This document shows positions 54,155 to 62,445 of a stretch of DNA of 64,000 nucleotides, in pieces (position 1 is the first letter of the stretch; each line of letters begins with the position of its first letter). Origin of the DNA: Sulfurovum sp. GTDB taxonomy: Bacteria; Campylobacterota; Campylobacteria; Campylobacterales; Sulfurovaceae. The notes under the pieces are model-generated. The model saw nothing but the letters and a program-made list of their open reading frames with translations, had not been told where the DNA came from and did not search any database. The translations under genes and the position numbers were made by a program. The stretch covers positions 124,001-188,000 of the forward strand of contig JALTVI010000018.1 of the NCBI GenBank assembly GCA_027049035.1, written 5' to 3'.

Positions 54155-54505
54155 ATGAGACACAAGCACGGATATCGTAAACTGAACAGAACTTCTGCTC
54201 ATAGAGCGGCACTGCTCAAAAACCTCGCGATCGCCCTGACAAAAGAGGGAAGAATCGAGACGACACTGCCGAAAGCAAAAGAGCTTAGAAGCTACTATGA
54301 GAAACTGATCACCAAGGCGTCTGCCGGTGATTTCAATGCACACAGAGCGGTTTTCGCACTGCTGCAGGACAAAGCGTGCACCAACAAGATCGTCAACGAG
54401 ATCGCACCTGAGTATGCAGACAGAAACGGCGGATATACACGTATCATCAAGACACGTACAAGAAGAGGTGATGCAGCACCTATGGCGATTATCGAACTCG
54501 TATAA
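54155..54505 (+). CDS. rplQ: 50S ribosomal protein L17
   Basis: 116 residues. [24 protein letters not shown] (in part) is diagnostic. Last gene of the alpha operon. Confidence 0.98.
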   Translation: MRHKHGYRKLNRTSAHRAALLKNLAIALTKEGRIETTLPKAKELRSYYEKLITKASAGDFNAHRAVFALLQDKACTNKIVNEIAPEYADRNGGYTRIIKTRTRRGDAAPMAIIELV

Positions 54506-54523
54506 TCGCTCTGCACTCCGTAT

Positions 54524-54538
54524 CCCGGACTCTCCGGG
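54524..54538 (+). terminator. Hairpin after rplQ
   Basis: CCCGGA-CTC-TCCGGG, a 6-bp GC-rich stem with 3-nt loop, 19 nt after rplQ; weakly T-rich sequence follows. Likely end of the ribosomal transcript. Confidence 0.6.
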
Positions 54539-54681
54539 TACACACTTTCCAAAACTCTTTAAAAAACCCAAACATTTCATTGACAAAACAAGCGTTTTAG
54601 TGTATAAACACAGTAACCAAACCGCTATTACAGGTTTGTTTTGAAAATCTGATATAATAATAAAAATAAGAAGGAGCAACA

Positions 54682-54960
54682 TTGATCCCGTTTACAGATG
54701 AAGAGCTGTTGCCGCCGGTAAAAGATGTGATCGAAAAGGTCAGACCTTCCATTAAACTCGATGGCGGAGATATTGAACTGATCGATATTAAAGACGGAGT
54801 GGTCTATGTGCAGCTGCAGGGTGCCTGTGTAGGGTGCGGCAGCAGCGGTACGACCCTGAAGTTCGGTGTAGAGCAGCAGCTGAAGACACTGATTCATCCG
54901 GAGCTGAGAGTGGTGAATGTCCCCCACGGCTTCGAAGACAAACTGGATCAATTAGGATAA
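54682..54960 (+). CDS. NifU-like iron-sulfur scaffold protein
   Basis: 92 residues. The NifU C-terminal domain: SIKLDGGDIELIDIKDGVVYVQLQG and the cluster-binding CxxC in GACVGCGSSGTTLK (about 52-65). It assembles and delivers Fe-S clusters. Start is a TTG (54682) with AAGGAG 8 nt upstream. Followed by the helical protein and murE within one unit. Confidence 0.92.
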   Translation: MIPFTDEELLPPVKDVIEKVRPSIKLDGGDIELIDIKDGVVYVQLQGACVGCGSSGTTLKFGVEQQLKTLIHPELRVVNVPHGFEDKLDQLG

Positions 54961-54961
54961 G

Positions 54962-55543
54962 ATGAGCAAAGTGAACCCTGATCTCTTACTGGAGCGTGCC
55001 GAGCGTGAATTCCTCGAAGGCGACTACCAGATGGCGCTGCAGACCTACGGGCTGCTGCTGAAGGACTATCCTACGCTTGAAGAGGCGAAGGTCGGCGTCT
55101 ATCTGAGTGATCTCGGTATCGAGAGCGAGGAGGAAGCGCAGGCACTCTTTGATTACTATCATGTCATCAAACAGGAGCGCGAGAATGCCGCCGATATCAT
55201 CGACGGCCTGATCGAATCGCTCTCGACAACGAAGATGCAGCTTAGCGAGCTGCTGGTCGACCCCGTTCAGGAGCAGGTGGAGTATGGTGACGGCATACGC
55301 TACAGCGACTTCCTCGAGCTTGTCAAGAGTCGCGGCAGCTTCAAAAAGGCCTTTGAGGACATTATGTTCTCTACTAAAGTCGTCATCACCGACAAGGACC
55401 AGTTCATCGACTTTGTCACTCGTCTGGCCCAGGAGGGTTTCGATGAGATGGCACTGAACTACCTCGATGCGACAACAAGTCTCTTCGGCGACGACCAGGA
55501 TGTGCTGGCACTCTACAATGTGGTAAAAGGAATGAAAGCGTGA
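54962..55543 (+). CDS. TPR-like hypothetical protein
   Basis: 193 residues, acidic, with a tetratricopeptide-like N-terminus (REFLEGDYQMALQTYGLLLKDYP near 15-37). No enzyme motif. Lies between the NifU-like gene (1 nt) and murE (overlap GTGA), so it is co-expressed with murE. Conserved position in related genomes is likely but not checked. Confidence 0.7.
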   Translation: MSKVNPDLLLERAEREFLEGDYQMALQTYGLLLKDYPTLEEAKVGVYLSDLGIESEEEAQALFDYYHVIKQERENAADIIDGLIESLSTTKMQLSELLVDPVQEQVEYGDGIRYSDFLELVKSRGSFKKAFEDIMFSTKVVITDKDQFIDFVTRLAQEGFDEMALNYLDATTSLFGDDQDVLALYNVVKGMKA

Positions 55544-56838
55544 AACTCCCTTTCGATATGAAGGGATACGCCTTCATCACAGACGATACAACCAAGCTGG
55601 GCAGTGATACCCTCTTTCTTAAAACTACGCAGAACACCCCCTATTTCGAACAACTCGATACCAAGCCCGAATACATCACCTCCAAAGAGCTCATAGCGCT
55701 CTGGGGACTTGATGATATGCGCGTAGTGGGGGTAACGGGTACCAACGGCAAAACAACCGTCACTGCGGCGATCTACTCCTTTCTGCTGGACCTTGGGGAA
55801 AAACCGGCACTGCAGGGTACCAGAGGCCTTTTTGCCGAGGAGCAGCGCATCGAAGAGAAGAGTATGACCACGCCGTCCATACTTGAAACCCTGCACAATA
55901 TGAAGCAGACACATGACCTTGGCTGCAACTACTTCATTATGGAGGTAAGCTCCCATGCGATCCATCAGGAGCGTATCGAGGGGATCACCTTCGCACTGAA
56001 AGTACACACCAATGTCACGCAGGACCACCTCGACTACCATGGTACGATCGAAGAGTACCGCCGTGTCAAGAGCCTCTTCTTTGCAGACGATACGATGAAG
56101 CTGCTGAACAAGGATGACATCAAGAGTATCACCTTCAACCCAAGAAATGCCTACAGCTACGGTGTGGACGAGCCGGCAACCTACAAGGTGCAGGCATTCT
56201 CGCTGATCAACGGCATCACGGCAGGCATCAAACACCTGCGGGAAGAGGCGACCTTCCACTCTCCGATGGTGGGGCTTTTCAACCTCTTCAACCTGATGGC
56301 AGCCATTGGTTCGGTACATCTGCTCACCAAGCGCCCGCTGCAGGAGATATGTGATGTCGTCGAGAACTTTGCCGGTGTTGCGGGACGCATGGAGGTTGTC
56401 AGCACAGATCCGTTGGTCATTGTAGACTTCGCCCATACCGATGACGGTATCCGCGCAGTGCTTGAATCGATGAAAGACCGCGATATCAGCGTGGTCTTCG
56501 GTGCGGGAGGCAACCGCGACAAAGACAAACGCCCCAAAATGGGTGCCGTTGCCGGACGCTATGCCAACAAGATCTACGTTACCTCCGACAACCCGCGAGA
56601 CGAAGTACCGGAGATGATTTTGGAAGATATTCTAAGAGGGCTTGTCGGCAAAGAGAACGTTACTGCATGCCCGGATAGACGCCTTGCCATCAAACTCGCA
56701 CTCGATGCACTCGAACCCAACGAAGTGCTGCTGATACTCGGCAAAGGCGATGAGGACTACCAGGAGATCAAGGGTGTCAAGCACCCCTTTGACGACCGTG
56801 AAGTGGTGCGGGAGCTGTTGGCGGGAAAAGAGGCGTAG
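55540..56838 (+). CDS. murE: UDP-MurNAc-L-Ala-D-Glu:meso-diaminopimelate ligase
   Basis: 432 residues. Adds meso-DAP to the peptidoglycan precursor, using ATP, in the cytoplasm. P-loop GVTGTNGKTTVTA (about 63-75), SSHAIHQERI, AGRMEVV and the DAP-specific DNPRDE motif are all seen. GTG start at 55540 overlapping the previous stop. Followed at once by a heptad array and a REP-like hairpin. Confidence 0.95.
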   Translation: MKLPFDMKGYAFITDDTTKLGSDTLFLKTTQNTPYFEQLDTKPEYITSKELIALWGLDDMRVVGVTGTNGKTTVTAAIYSFLLDLGEKPALQGTRGLFAEEQRIEEKSMTTPSILETLHNMKQTHDLGCNYFIMEVSSHAIHQERIEGITFALKVHTNVTQDHLDYHGTIEEYRRVKSLFFADDTMKLLNKDDIKSITFNPRNAYSYGVDEPATYKVQAFSLINGITAGIKHLREEATFHSPMVGLFNLFNLMAAIGSVHLLTKRPLQEICDVVENFAGVAGRMEVVSTDPLVIVDFAHTDDGIRAVLESMKDRDISVVFGAGGNRDKDKRPKMGAVAGRYANKIYVTSDNPRDEVPEMILEDILRGLVGKENVTACPDRRLAIKLALDALEPNEVLLILGKGDEDYQEIKGVKHPFDDREVVRELLAGKEA

Positions 56839-56840
56839 CC

Positions 56841-56875
56841 GTTATTGGTTACTGGTGTATTGATTATTGGTACTG
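56841..56875. repeat. Heptad array, GGTTATTGG family, after murE
   Basis: Units GTTATTG, GTTACTG, GTGTATTG, ATTATTG, GTACTG, starting 2 nt after the murE stop. It is followed 4 bp later by the CCCGCA...TGCGGG hairpin, the same order as at 61728-61803. Confidence 0.7.
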
Positions 56876-56878
56876 TAT

Positions 56879-56911
56879 CATCCCGCACTTGATGCGGGAT
56901 CTTGACGTTTT
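56879..56911. repeat. REP-like hairpin ATCCCGCA/TGCGGGAT
   Basis: Perfect 8-bp stem with CTTGA loop, followed by CTTGACGTTTTT. Close copies at 61772-61804 and 61950-61980. A dispersed palindromic element. Confidence 0.75.
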
Positions 56912-56976
56912 TTACTTAAGCAACACAAAGATTTCAAAGGTGGTTAAGGTTCACTTCAGTAAAGCTTTGCAAAATT

Positions 56977-57043
56977 CTCTTAACTCTTAACTCTTAACTC
57001 TTAACTCTTAACTCTTAACTCTTAACCCTTAACCCTTAACCCT
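56977..57043. repeat. Long CTCTTAA heptad array
   Basis: Seven perfect CTCTTAA units, then CCCTTAA twice and a degenerate CCCTC (about 9.5 units), overlapping the stop of the NnrS gene. Longest array in the window; unlike the four-unit arrays elsewhere. Confidence 0.92.
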
Positions 57044-58328
57044 CTGCCTCCGGCATTGACATCTCAAACTTCTCCCCCGTTTTCTGCGTATGTATGTAGA
57101 GTTCCCACGCATGGATGATCTGCCACAGCATCCAGCCAAAGGAGAGTATCAGCAGGGAGCCTGCAAGGTAGATGGCCGGTGCGTAATAGATCGAGACCAG
57201 AAAAGCCGCAAGGGTGGCAAGGTGGATGTAGAGGTGTTTCATCGCCGTTTTTGGATGGATCACTTCATGCATCATCGGGGCGGTGAAGTAGCCCTGCGCA
57301 TTGAGGTGGAACCAGGTCAGAAAGGGAACGATCTTGTAGAACATCGCAAAGACGATGCTAAGCGCAAACCCCGCAAAGAAGATGTAGTTGATCGCCTGAA
57401 GCGACGCGACGGGGTAAAAGCGTGTGGTCAGCGTTGCCGAGGCGCTGAGTGTCAGCAGCACCATGCCGGTGCGCCAAAGCCACACCGTTGCATCGGCGAT
57501 GGGGCGTTTGCGCTGTGAGAGGCGGCGCAAGGTCATCAGGGCGTAGCAGAGCAGAAAGATGACAATGGCGATGTCGACGAAGAACCAGCTCTGTGCAAAG
57601 AAAAAGGCTCCGATGCTTCCTAGAAGCAGCAGCCCAAAGAGGCGCATCGGCAGCGATTTGCTGATGAAGTTCGGGTAGGCAGGGGTGACATAGAACATCT
57701 CGATCACCTGAAAGGAGATGGAGATGATCAGCAGCGCGATCCACCCAAAGAGGCCAAAAGAGTAATGGGCCGTTTTGACTTCGCTGTATCCCGCACCGCT
57801 CCAGAGTCCGGAGAGGGTTCCTGTCATGTAGAGTGCCAGCAGGGTAAGCAGGGTGAGTGAAACGAGTGCGACGGTCATGCCTCTTGAGGAGTTGCTGTGG
57901 TTAGGCAGAGCAAGCAGGTTTTTGAGCATCACTGCTGCAATGCCCAGAATGGTGCCGCCAAGCAGCACGGATGCGCTAATGAAAAGCGGCGCTTTGCCAG
58001 TTTCAAAGGCAGAAAGCAACAGCACGACACCAAGTACGAAAGGGTACTGTACAAGCGCTGCCTTTTTTGTCGGTGCGGTGAGTTTGACGCCGGCGATGAC
58101 CGGCAGCATCTGAAACAGTGCTCCGAACATGAACGAGAGCATAGCGCCCAGTGTCAGGGTGTGGGTGAGTATGAGTGCTTGGGGTGTGTCGGCGTTGAAT
58201 ATCTCTGTGCCAAAAAGGAGTACGAGTACGCCTGCAAGCAGACCAAAGAGACTGCCGGAGAGAAAGAAACGGAAAACGACCGATATAGGCGGCGCCTGAT
58301 CGAGCGAGAGACCGTTTTGATTAAACAT
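57036..58328 (-). CDS. nnrS: NnrS family membrane protein
   Basis: About 430 residues with some twelve membrane helices; heme- and copper-linked family protecting from nitric oxide and other N-oxide stress. Recognised by FRFFLSGSLFGLLAG start, HTLTLGAMLSFMFGALFQMLPVIAG (in part) and the SFGLFGWIALLIISISFQVIEMFYV block (in part). ATG 58328 overlaps the DUF2249 gene stop; a longer start at 58349 is possible. Last gene of the FNR-boxed operon. Its final residues come from the CTCTTAA array. Confidence 0.93.
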   Translation of the reverse strand: MFNQNGLSLDQAPPISVVFRFFLSGSLFGLLAGVLVLLFGTEIFNADTPQALILTHTLTLGAMLSFMFGALFQMLPVIAGVKLTAPTKKAALVQYPFVLGVVLLLSAFETGKAPLFISASVLLGGTILGIAAVMLKNLLALPNHSNSSRGMTVALVSLTLLTLLALYMTGTLSGLWSGAGYSEVKTAHYSFGLFGWIALLIISISFQVIEMFYVTPAYPNFISKSLPMRLFGLLLLGSIGAFFFAQSWFFVDIAIVIFLLCYALMTLRRLSQRKRPIADATVWLWRTGMVLLTLSASATLTTRFYPVASLQAINYIFFAGFALSIVFAMFYKIVPFLTWFHLNAQGYFTAPMMHEVIHPKTAMKHLYIHLATLAAFLVSIYYAPAIYLAGSLLILSFGWMLWQIIHAWELYIHTQKTGEKFEMSMPEAEG

Positions 58329-58581
58329 CGCACAGCGCCTCGAGGTCAAGTGAAGTGTCGCGTGCGATCAGAATGTGCCAGGTGCCATGCTCATCTTCTC
58401 TATTGAGTACTTCAAGCCCCTGCTCTTTTGCCAGTTCGATGAGCGGAATGGGGTTTTTGCGGTGAATCATGTAGAAGTAGTTTCCCTCTCCCAGTTCGCG
58501 GATGGCGGCAATGGCGCGCTCAAGCGGGATGGGGTGCTCCAGTTCGCGTGCATCGAGAAAGATCTTGTCTGTTTTGGGCAT
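58321..58581 (-). CDS. DUF2249 domain protein
   Basis: 86 residues from ATG 58581; a TusA-like small fold. DARELEHPIPLERAIAAI and the YFYMIHRKNPIPLIELAKEQG block mark DUF2249, frequently found with NO-related and hemerythrin genes. A longer start at 58656 would overlap the hemerythrin gene. Role unknown, perhaps in heme or sulfur handling. Confidence 0.85.
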   Translation of the reverse strand: MPKTDKIFLDARELEHPIPLERAIAAIRELGEGNYFYMIHRKNPIPLIELAKEQGLEVLNREDEHGTWHILIARDTSLDLEALCDV

Positions 58582-58586
58582 GGCGC

Positions 58587-59027
58587 TTAAAGCTCCACCT
58601 GCTTCATTTTGTTGAGTGTCTCCTCTTTGAGGTCCGGCGGCAGCAGCCGTTCGCACATCGCGTAGAGCATCTGCTCCTCTTTCATATTGTGCTGCTGCAG
58701 CAGGATCATCATCGATTCACAGAGTGAAAGGTAGGCGTCTCTGTCCTGCGCTTCAAGTGCCTCAGCCAGCTTGCCGATCAGCCCTTTGACCTGCTCATGC
58801 TCGTAGCGCATCACCTGTGTCGGCCCCTGTGTATTGCCTGTCTGGGTTTCAAAGGCAGGGAAGAGTTCATCCTCTTCGCGTTTGAAGTGGGTGAGGGTGT
58901 CGTTGGAAAAAGCGAGAAACTCCTTTTCCGCCGTCTCCCAGTCACCGTTGACTGCTGCCTGCTCGGCTGCTGCGAAGTGGTCGTCACACGCTCTGTGTTC
59001 GTCGGTCATAAATTGTGAAATACCCAT
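58587..59027 (-). CDS. Hemerythrin-like diiron protein
   Basis: 146 residues, four-helix hemerythrin domain with DEHRACDDHF, FKREEDELFPAFE, YEHEQVKGLI and LQQHNMKEEQMLY giving His and Glu/Asp ligands for two irons. Related proteins detoxify NO or sense O2. Second gene of the FNR-boxed operon. Confidence 0.92.
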   Translation of the reverse strand: MGISQFMTDEHRACDDHFAAAEQAAVNGDWETAEKEFLAFSNDTLTHFKREEDELFPAFETQTGNTQGPTQVMRYEHEQVKGLIGKLAEALEAQDRDAYLSLCESMMILLQQHNMKEEQMLYAMCERLLPPDLKEETLNKMKQVEL

Positions 59028-59030
59028 TGT

Positions 59031-59654
59031 TTACTCCTTTGTTTCGTGGATGGTGATCATCTGGTCCCAGAGACCTGGTGAGAGCAGAATGCGCTCAACA
59101 CGTCCCTGCCAGAGTCGCTTGAAGTGTGCCTTCTCCTCTTCGCTCGCACTGCCCTGAAGGCTTTTTGCCATCAGCGGTTTCATAGCCGGATCCCCCGGGA
59201 TAATGGAGGTATCATAGGAGAGGACAACACGCTGCCCTGTCGCCAGCCGTGTCAGTGTCACCTCCCCGTTCATCGGTACACCGTAGGCAACAAGGTTGTC
59301 GCGCGAGAAGTGGCCGCCTATGCCCTTGAAGCCGCTTTTGCCGTTTGCGCCGACGATAAAGGAGATGACATTGCAGACGACACCCGTTACACCGTCGGTC
59401 TCCGCATCACGCATCGCGACATGGATGTGTCCGCGCTGGGGCAGCACACCCTCCTCTTTGGGGTAGAGAGCTTCAAGCCCCTTGAGTGCCATAAGGTAGG
59501 CACCGGCAACGGTGGGACAGGAGTGCCCGGCAAGCTTGACACACTCGAGGTAGGAGATCTCCAGCTCTCCCGCTTCGAACGCTCCAAGAAAGTCACTGAG
59601 GGGGTCTTGCAGCATAATGGCGGGAACCTTGTCGAAAAAGTCTGGATAGCGCAT
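59031..59654 (-). CDS. FmdE-domain protein
   Basis: 207 residues from ATG 59654 (GAGGAG 5 nt upstream). The FmdE-type domain shows CVKLAGHSCPTVAGAYLMALKGL (in part), with the Cys-His-Cys set that may bind a metal. Family members flank molybdenum and NO-related genes; the exact role is unknown. First gene of a four-gene minus-strand operon: FmdE, hemerythrin, DUF2249, NnrS. A TATAAT and FNR-like box lie upstream. Confidence 0.85.
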   Translation of the reverse strand: MRYPDFFDKVPAIMLQDPLSDFLGAFEAGELEISYLECVKLAGHSCPTVAGAYLMALKGLEALYPKEEGVLPQRGHIHVAMRDAETDGVTGVVCNVISFIVGANGKSGFKGIGGHFSRDNLVAYGVPMNGEVTLTRLATGQRVVLSYDTSIIPGDPAMKPLMAKSLQGSASEEEKAHFKRLWQGRVERILLSPGLWDQMITIHETKE

Positions 59655-59681
59655 AAGTGCTCCTCGGGAAATGTTGGTGTG

Positions 59682-59723
59682 ATTATAATTGAAAATGGCA
59701 AATAATCCGTTGATATGTGTCAA
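59682..59723 (-). promoter_or_regulatory. Class II FNR/CRP-type site and -10 box of the FmdE-nnrS operon
   Basis: Reading leftward, TTGAC-ACAT-ATCAA (59710-59723) matches the TTGAT-N4-ATCAA consensus with one change, and TATAAT lies at 59682-59687. The site's centre is about 41.5 bp upstream of the expected start, exactly the class II activator position. This suggests control by low oxygen or NO through an FNR/NssR-like regulator. It is also near the divergent ferredoxin gene. Confidence 0.72.
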
Positions 59724-59796
59724 TCGTACATTAATCCTCGTTTAAGTAAATCAGAGTAAAATACTCCTAATTAAAAATCATATCAAAGGATGAACC

Positions 59797-60174
59797 ATGA
59801 TGCAAGGTGTACCACAACCAGCCTTCTATATTTTCAAATGCCAGCAGTCGGCACCTCCGGGAATGCCGAAACCAAGCTGTGTCAGCCAGAACGACCCCGA
59901 ATCGCAGCAGCTCTTTCAGCATTTGGCACAGCAGCTGATGATGAAAGGGATCATCGGAACGGTACAGCCGGTACAGACCGGATGTCTCAACCGCTGTCAG
60001 CAGGGTCCGGTAATGCTCGTAGAGCCCGGCCACACGATGTATGTCGGATTGACCAAAGAGAAGATCGACCGTATCATCGATGAGCATATCATCGGCGGTA
60101 AAGTTGTTGAAGAGTATGTGATCCCCGAAGAGATGTGGGCAGAGCCTGTGCCTCCGTCTCAGATGGCGCGCTAA
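59797..60174 (+). CDS. [2Fe-2S] thioredoxin-like ferredoxin
   Basis: 125 residues. Cys in FKCQQSA, SCVSQ, and the pair CLNRC, with GPVMLVEPGHTMYVGL following, as in small (2Fe-2S) ferredoxins of thioredoxin fold. Electron carrier of unknown partner. Divergent from the FNR-boxed operon, 73 bp from its site. Confidence 0.85.
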   Translation: MMQGVPQPAFYIFKCQQSAPPGMPKPSCVSQNDPESQQLFQHLAQQLMMKGIIGTVQPVQTGCLNRCQQGPVMLVEPGHTMYVGLTKEKIDRIIDEHIIGGKVVEEYVIPEEMWAEPVPPSQMAR

Positions 60175-60287
60175 TCGCATTAACGGCGGGCACACGCTCT
60201 GCCGCTTCCCATTCTCTTCACAATTACTGTATAATATAGTGCAAATGCGGTATAATTCCGACAATCAATAAATCAGGTAGGATGATT

Positions 60288-60656
60288 ATGAACATTACCA
60301 TGCTTTATTCCAAGCTGCACAGAGCGACCGTGACCGATGCGAATCTCAACTATGTCGGCTCCATCACCATTGACCAGGATCTTCTCGATGCTGCGAAGAT
60401 GCGTGTAGGGCAGAAGATCGACATTGTCAATATCAACAACGGTGAGCGCTTCTCCACCTATATCATCTCCGGAGAGCGCGGCAAGGGTGACATCTGCCTC
60501 AACGGTGCAGCGGCACGGAAGGTACACAAGGGTGACAAGATCATTATCATCGCCTATGCAAGCATGAGTGAAGAGGAAGCGGAGAGCTACAAGCCGAAAA
60601 TTATCATCCTCAACGATGACAATACGATTGCGCAGGCGTTCGAGGGGTTGGAGTGA
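60288..60656 (+). CDS. panD: Aspartate 1-decarboxylase
   Basis: 122 residues. Makes beta-alanine for pantothenate. It self-cleaves at Gly-Ser in NYVGSITID to form the pyruvoyl group; [12 protein letters not shown] and the [17 protein letters not shown] block are seen. ATG 60288 preferred over 60282 for RBS distance. Overlaps ybaB. Confidence 0.96.
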   Translation: MNITMLYSKLHRATVTDANLNYVGSITIDQDLLDAAKMRVGQKIDIVNINNGERFSTYIISGERGKGDICLNGAAARKVHKGDKIIIIAYASMSEEEAESYKPKIIILNDDNTIAQAFEGLE

Positions 60657-60970
60657 TGTTCGGCAACGGATTGGATATGGGAAAGATGACTGAGATGATG
60701 TCTCAGATGCAGAAGAAGGCCAAGGAACTGCAGGAGCAGGCGAAAAATGTCGAGCTTACGGCAAAAGCGGGCGGCGGTATGGTTGAAGTACGTGCCAACG
60801 GTGCGGGTGAGATTATTGATATCAACATTGACGATTCGCTGCTTGATGACAAGGAGTCGCTGCAGATACTGCTGATCTCGGCAATGAACGATGTGAACAA
60901 GATGGTAGAAGATAATAGAAAGTCCCAGGCGATGGGAATGCTTGGCGGGATGAACCCCTTTGGCGGGTAG
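60656..60970 (+). CDS. ybaB: YbaB/EbfC nucleoid-associated protein
   Basis: 104 residues. MQKKAKELQEQAKNVELTAKAGGG and VEVRANGAGEIIDINID are family marks. Forms dimers that bind DNA. The ATG shares one base with the panD stop (TGATG). Confidence 0.93.
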   Translation: MFGNGLDMGKMTEMMSQMQKKAKELQEQAKNVELTAKAGGGMVEVRANGAGEIIDINIDDSLLDDKESLQILLISAMNDVNKMVEDNRKSQAMGMLGGMNPFGG

Positions 60971-61096
60971 TCAACGTCGGGTATCGACAAGATAGTCGAA
61001 CTCTTTTGTCTTTTTCAGGCGCAGGATCTTTCTTGTGCTGATGCTTCTGCTTCCTTCGGCTTTGGCCGTGCGTGCAATGACTTGTTTGAGCCTCAT
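60971..61096 (-). CDS. Small basic protein, 41 residues
   Basis: MRLKQVIARTAKAEGSRSIS start; 41 residues, strongly basic, no recognised family. AAAGGAG lies 6 nt upstream of the ATG, an excellent RBS, which supports it as real. It converges tail to tail with ybaB (adjacent stops). Function unknown. Confidence 0.5.
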   Translation of the reverse strand: MRLKQVIARTAKAEGSRSISTRKILRLKKTKEFDYLVDTRR

Positions 61097-61195
61097 CGTT
61101 TCTCCTTTCTCAAAATATTTTAACGTTCCAAATAGTGGAACAGCGCCATCATAACGATGATTGGCAACACAATGGTAACAGACCAAGGAGTGACC

Positions 61196-61723
61196 ATGAA
61201 CAAAGTAACAGAAGTGATAGAGAACGACTCCATTGCCGGACTTAAAGCCCTCATCAAAGAGGGGGTGGACCTCAACAAGCCCATTCTCATAGGTGAAGAG
61301 TACGAACTGGAAGACTATGACGACATCAGTCCGCTCTTCTACGCCATCAGAAAATACGCGTCACTCGAATTCATCAAGACGATGCTTGAAAACGGGGTCG
61401 ACCTCTTTCAGACAGACAGCGACGGCGTTTCGGCACTCGATATGGCCATCAAGTTCAAACGCAAAGATGTCATAGACTACTGCATAGAACAGGGGTTTGA
61501 CCTCAACGCGACAACACGAAAAAGCGGCATTACCCCTGTGATGCTTGCTGCATGCTTTTCCGATACGGAGATGATGCAGATGCTGCTTGATGCCGGCGGT
61601 GATATCAACGCGGTAGACAACAGCGGTATGAGCCCGCTGGACTACTCCCGTAAACTGGGTCAGAAAAAGATGAAAGCATATCTTGAAGAGCGCGGCGCGA
61701 AGCACTCGGCGTATCGGGATTAA
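61196..61723 (+). CDS. Ankyrin-repeat protein
   Basis: 175 residues from ATG 61196 (AAGGAG upstream). About four ankyrin repeats, e.g. DGVSALDMAIKFKRKDVIDYCIEQG and SGMSPLDYSRKLGQKKMKAYL. Protein-protein binding role, partner unknown. Its stop is followed by a heptad array and the REP-like hairpin. Confidence 0.88.
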   Translation: MNKVTEVIENDSIAGLKALIKEGVDLNKPILIGEEYELEDYDDISPLFYAIRKYASLEFIKTMLENGVDLFQTDSDGVSALDMAIKFKRKDVIDYCIEQGFDLNATTRKSGITPVMLAACFSDTEMMQMLLDAGGDINAVDNSGMSPLDYSRKLGQKKMKAYLEERGAKHSAYRD

Positions 61724-61727
61724 AAGC

Positions 61728-61756
61728 GTTACTGGTGTATTGGTTATTGGTGATTT
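61728..61756. repeat. Heptad array, GGTTATTGG family, after the ankyrin gene
   Basis: Units GTTACTG, GTGTATTG, GTTATTG, GTGATTT. It is followed by a REP-like hairpin, the same pair as after murE. Confidence 0.7.
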
Positions 61757-61771
61757 GTTTTTTTCTTCTTG

Positions 61772-61804
61772 TCATCCCGCACTTGATGCGGGATCTTGAC
61801 GTTT
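61772..61804. repeat. REP-like hairpin, second copy
   Basis: ATCCCGCA-CTTGA-TGCGGGAT with trailing CTTGACGTTTTT, near identical to 56879-56911. A third, slightly diverged copy starts at about 61950 (ATCCCGTACCTGATGCGGGA). Confidence 0.75.
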
Positions 61805-62330
61805 TTCAACTAATTGACGCAAAGATTTCCGCTTCTCTTGGAATCGGAGGCTTCAGCCCCGCCAATATTTTTTGCTCTTACAACGTATATCCGAAGCTAT
61901 ACCCAAGGGTATACATTTCAATAAAGCCTTCGGTTCCTTTCTCTTTGTCATCCCGTACCTGATGCGGGATCTTGATGTTTATTTTTTGTTTAGCGTGCTT
62001 CTTCATTTCTTTTTTCTTTGTAGCAGCACAAAGAAAAAGAGAAACGAAGCAAAGAAAAAAGAAAAGCTGATGCCCTGACGGGTTGTCAAATACCTGCCTT
62101 TCTCTGGAAAGATGCTATGACAATCAGTATGTGGATAAGCCAATAGTTGTTTCTCTCGTTTGTCTTGGGGTTTGATGCAAAGGTTCCTGCTTTTCTTGGA
62201 ATCGGAGGTTTGATCGTAGTGTATCCCCTTGCGGGATAATTTTTGAAGTGTTTGTGAAAAATCATCGTTATTTCTGCCACTCTACGTCTCAAAGGTGTGA
62301 GATTTCGCACCCTACGCAAAAGAACCATCT
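61805..62330. other. Repeat-rich intergenic region without genes
   Basis: Related stretches TTCTCTTGGAATCGGAGG (near 61835) and TTTTCTTGGAATCGGAGG (near 62193) suggest a degraded dispersed element of about 35 bp. A third REP-like hairpin is near 61950. No gene is convincing in this 525-bp stretch. Confidence 0.5.
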
Positions 62331-62358
62331 CCAATGACCAATACACCAATAACCAATT
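62331..62358. repeat. Heptad array, CCAATAA family, before the porin gene
   Basis: Units CCAATGA, CCAATACA, CCAATAA, CCAATTT: the inverse orientation of the GGTTATTGG family. It lies about 88 bp before the porin start. Confidence 0.7.
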
Positions 62359-62445
62359 TCGGTTCCTCACTCCCTCCTTTGTAATAAATTTGTTACCCTT
62401 TTTTTCTATACTTCCGCCATCTAAACAAAACAAGGAATCAAAAAT

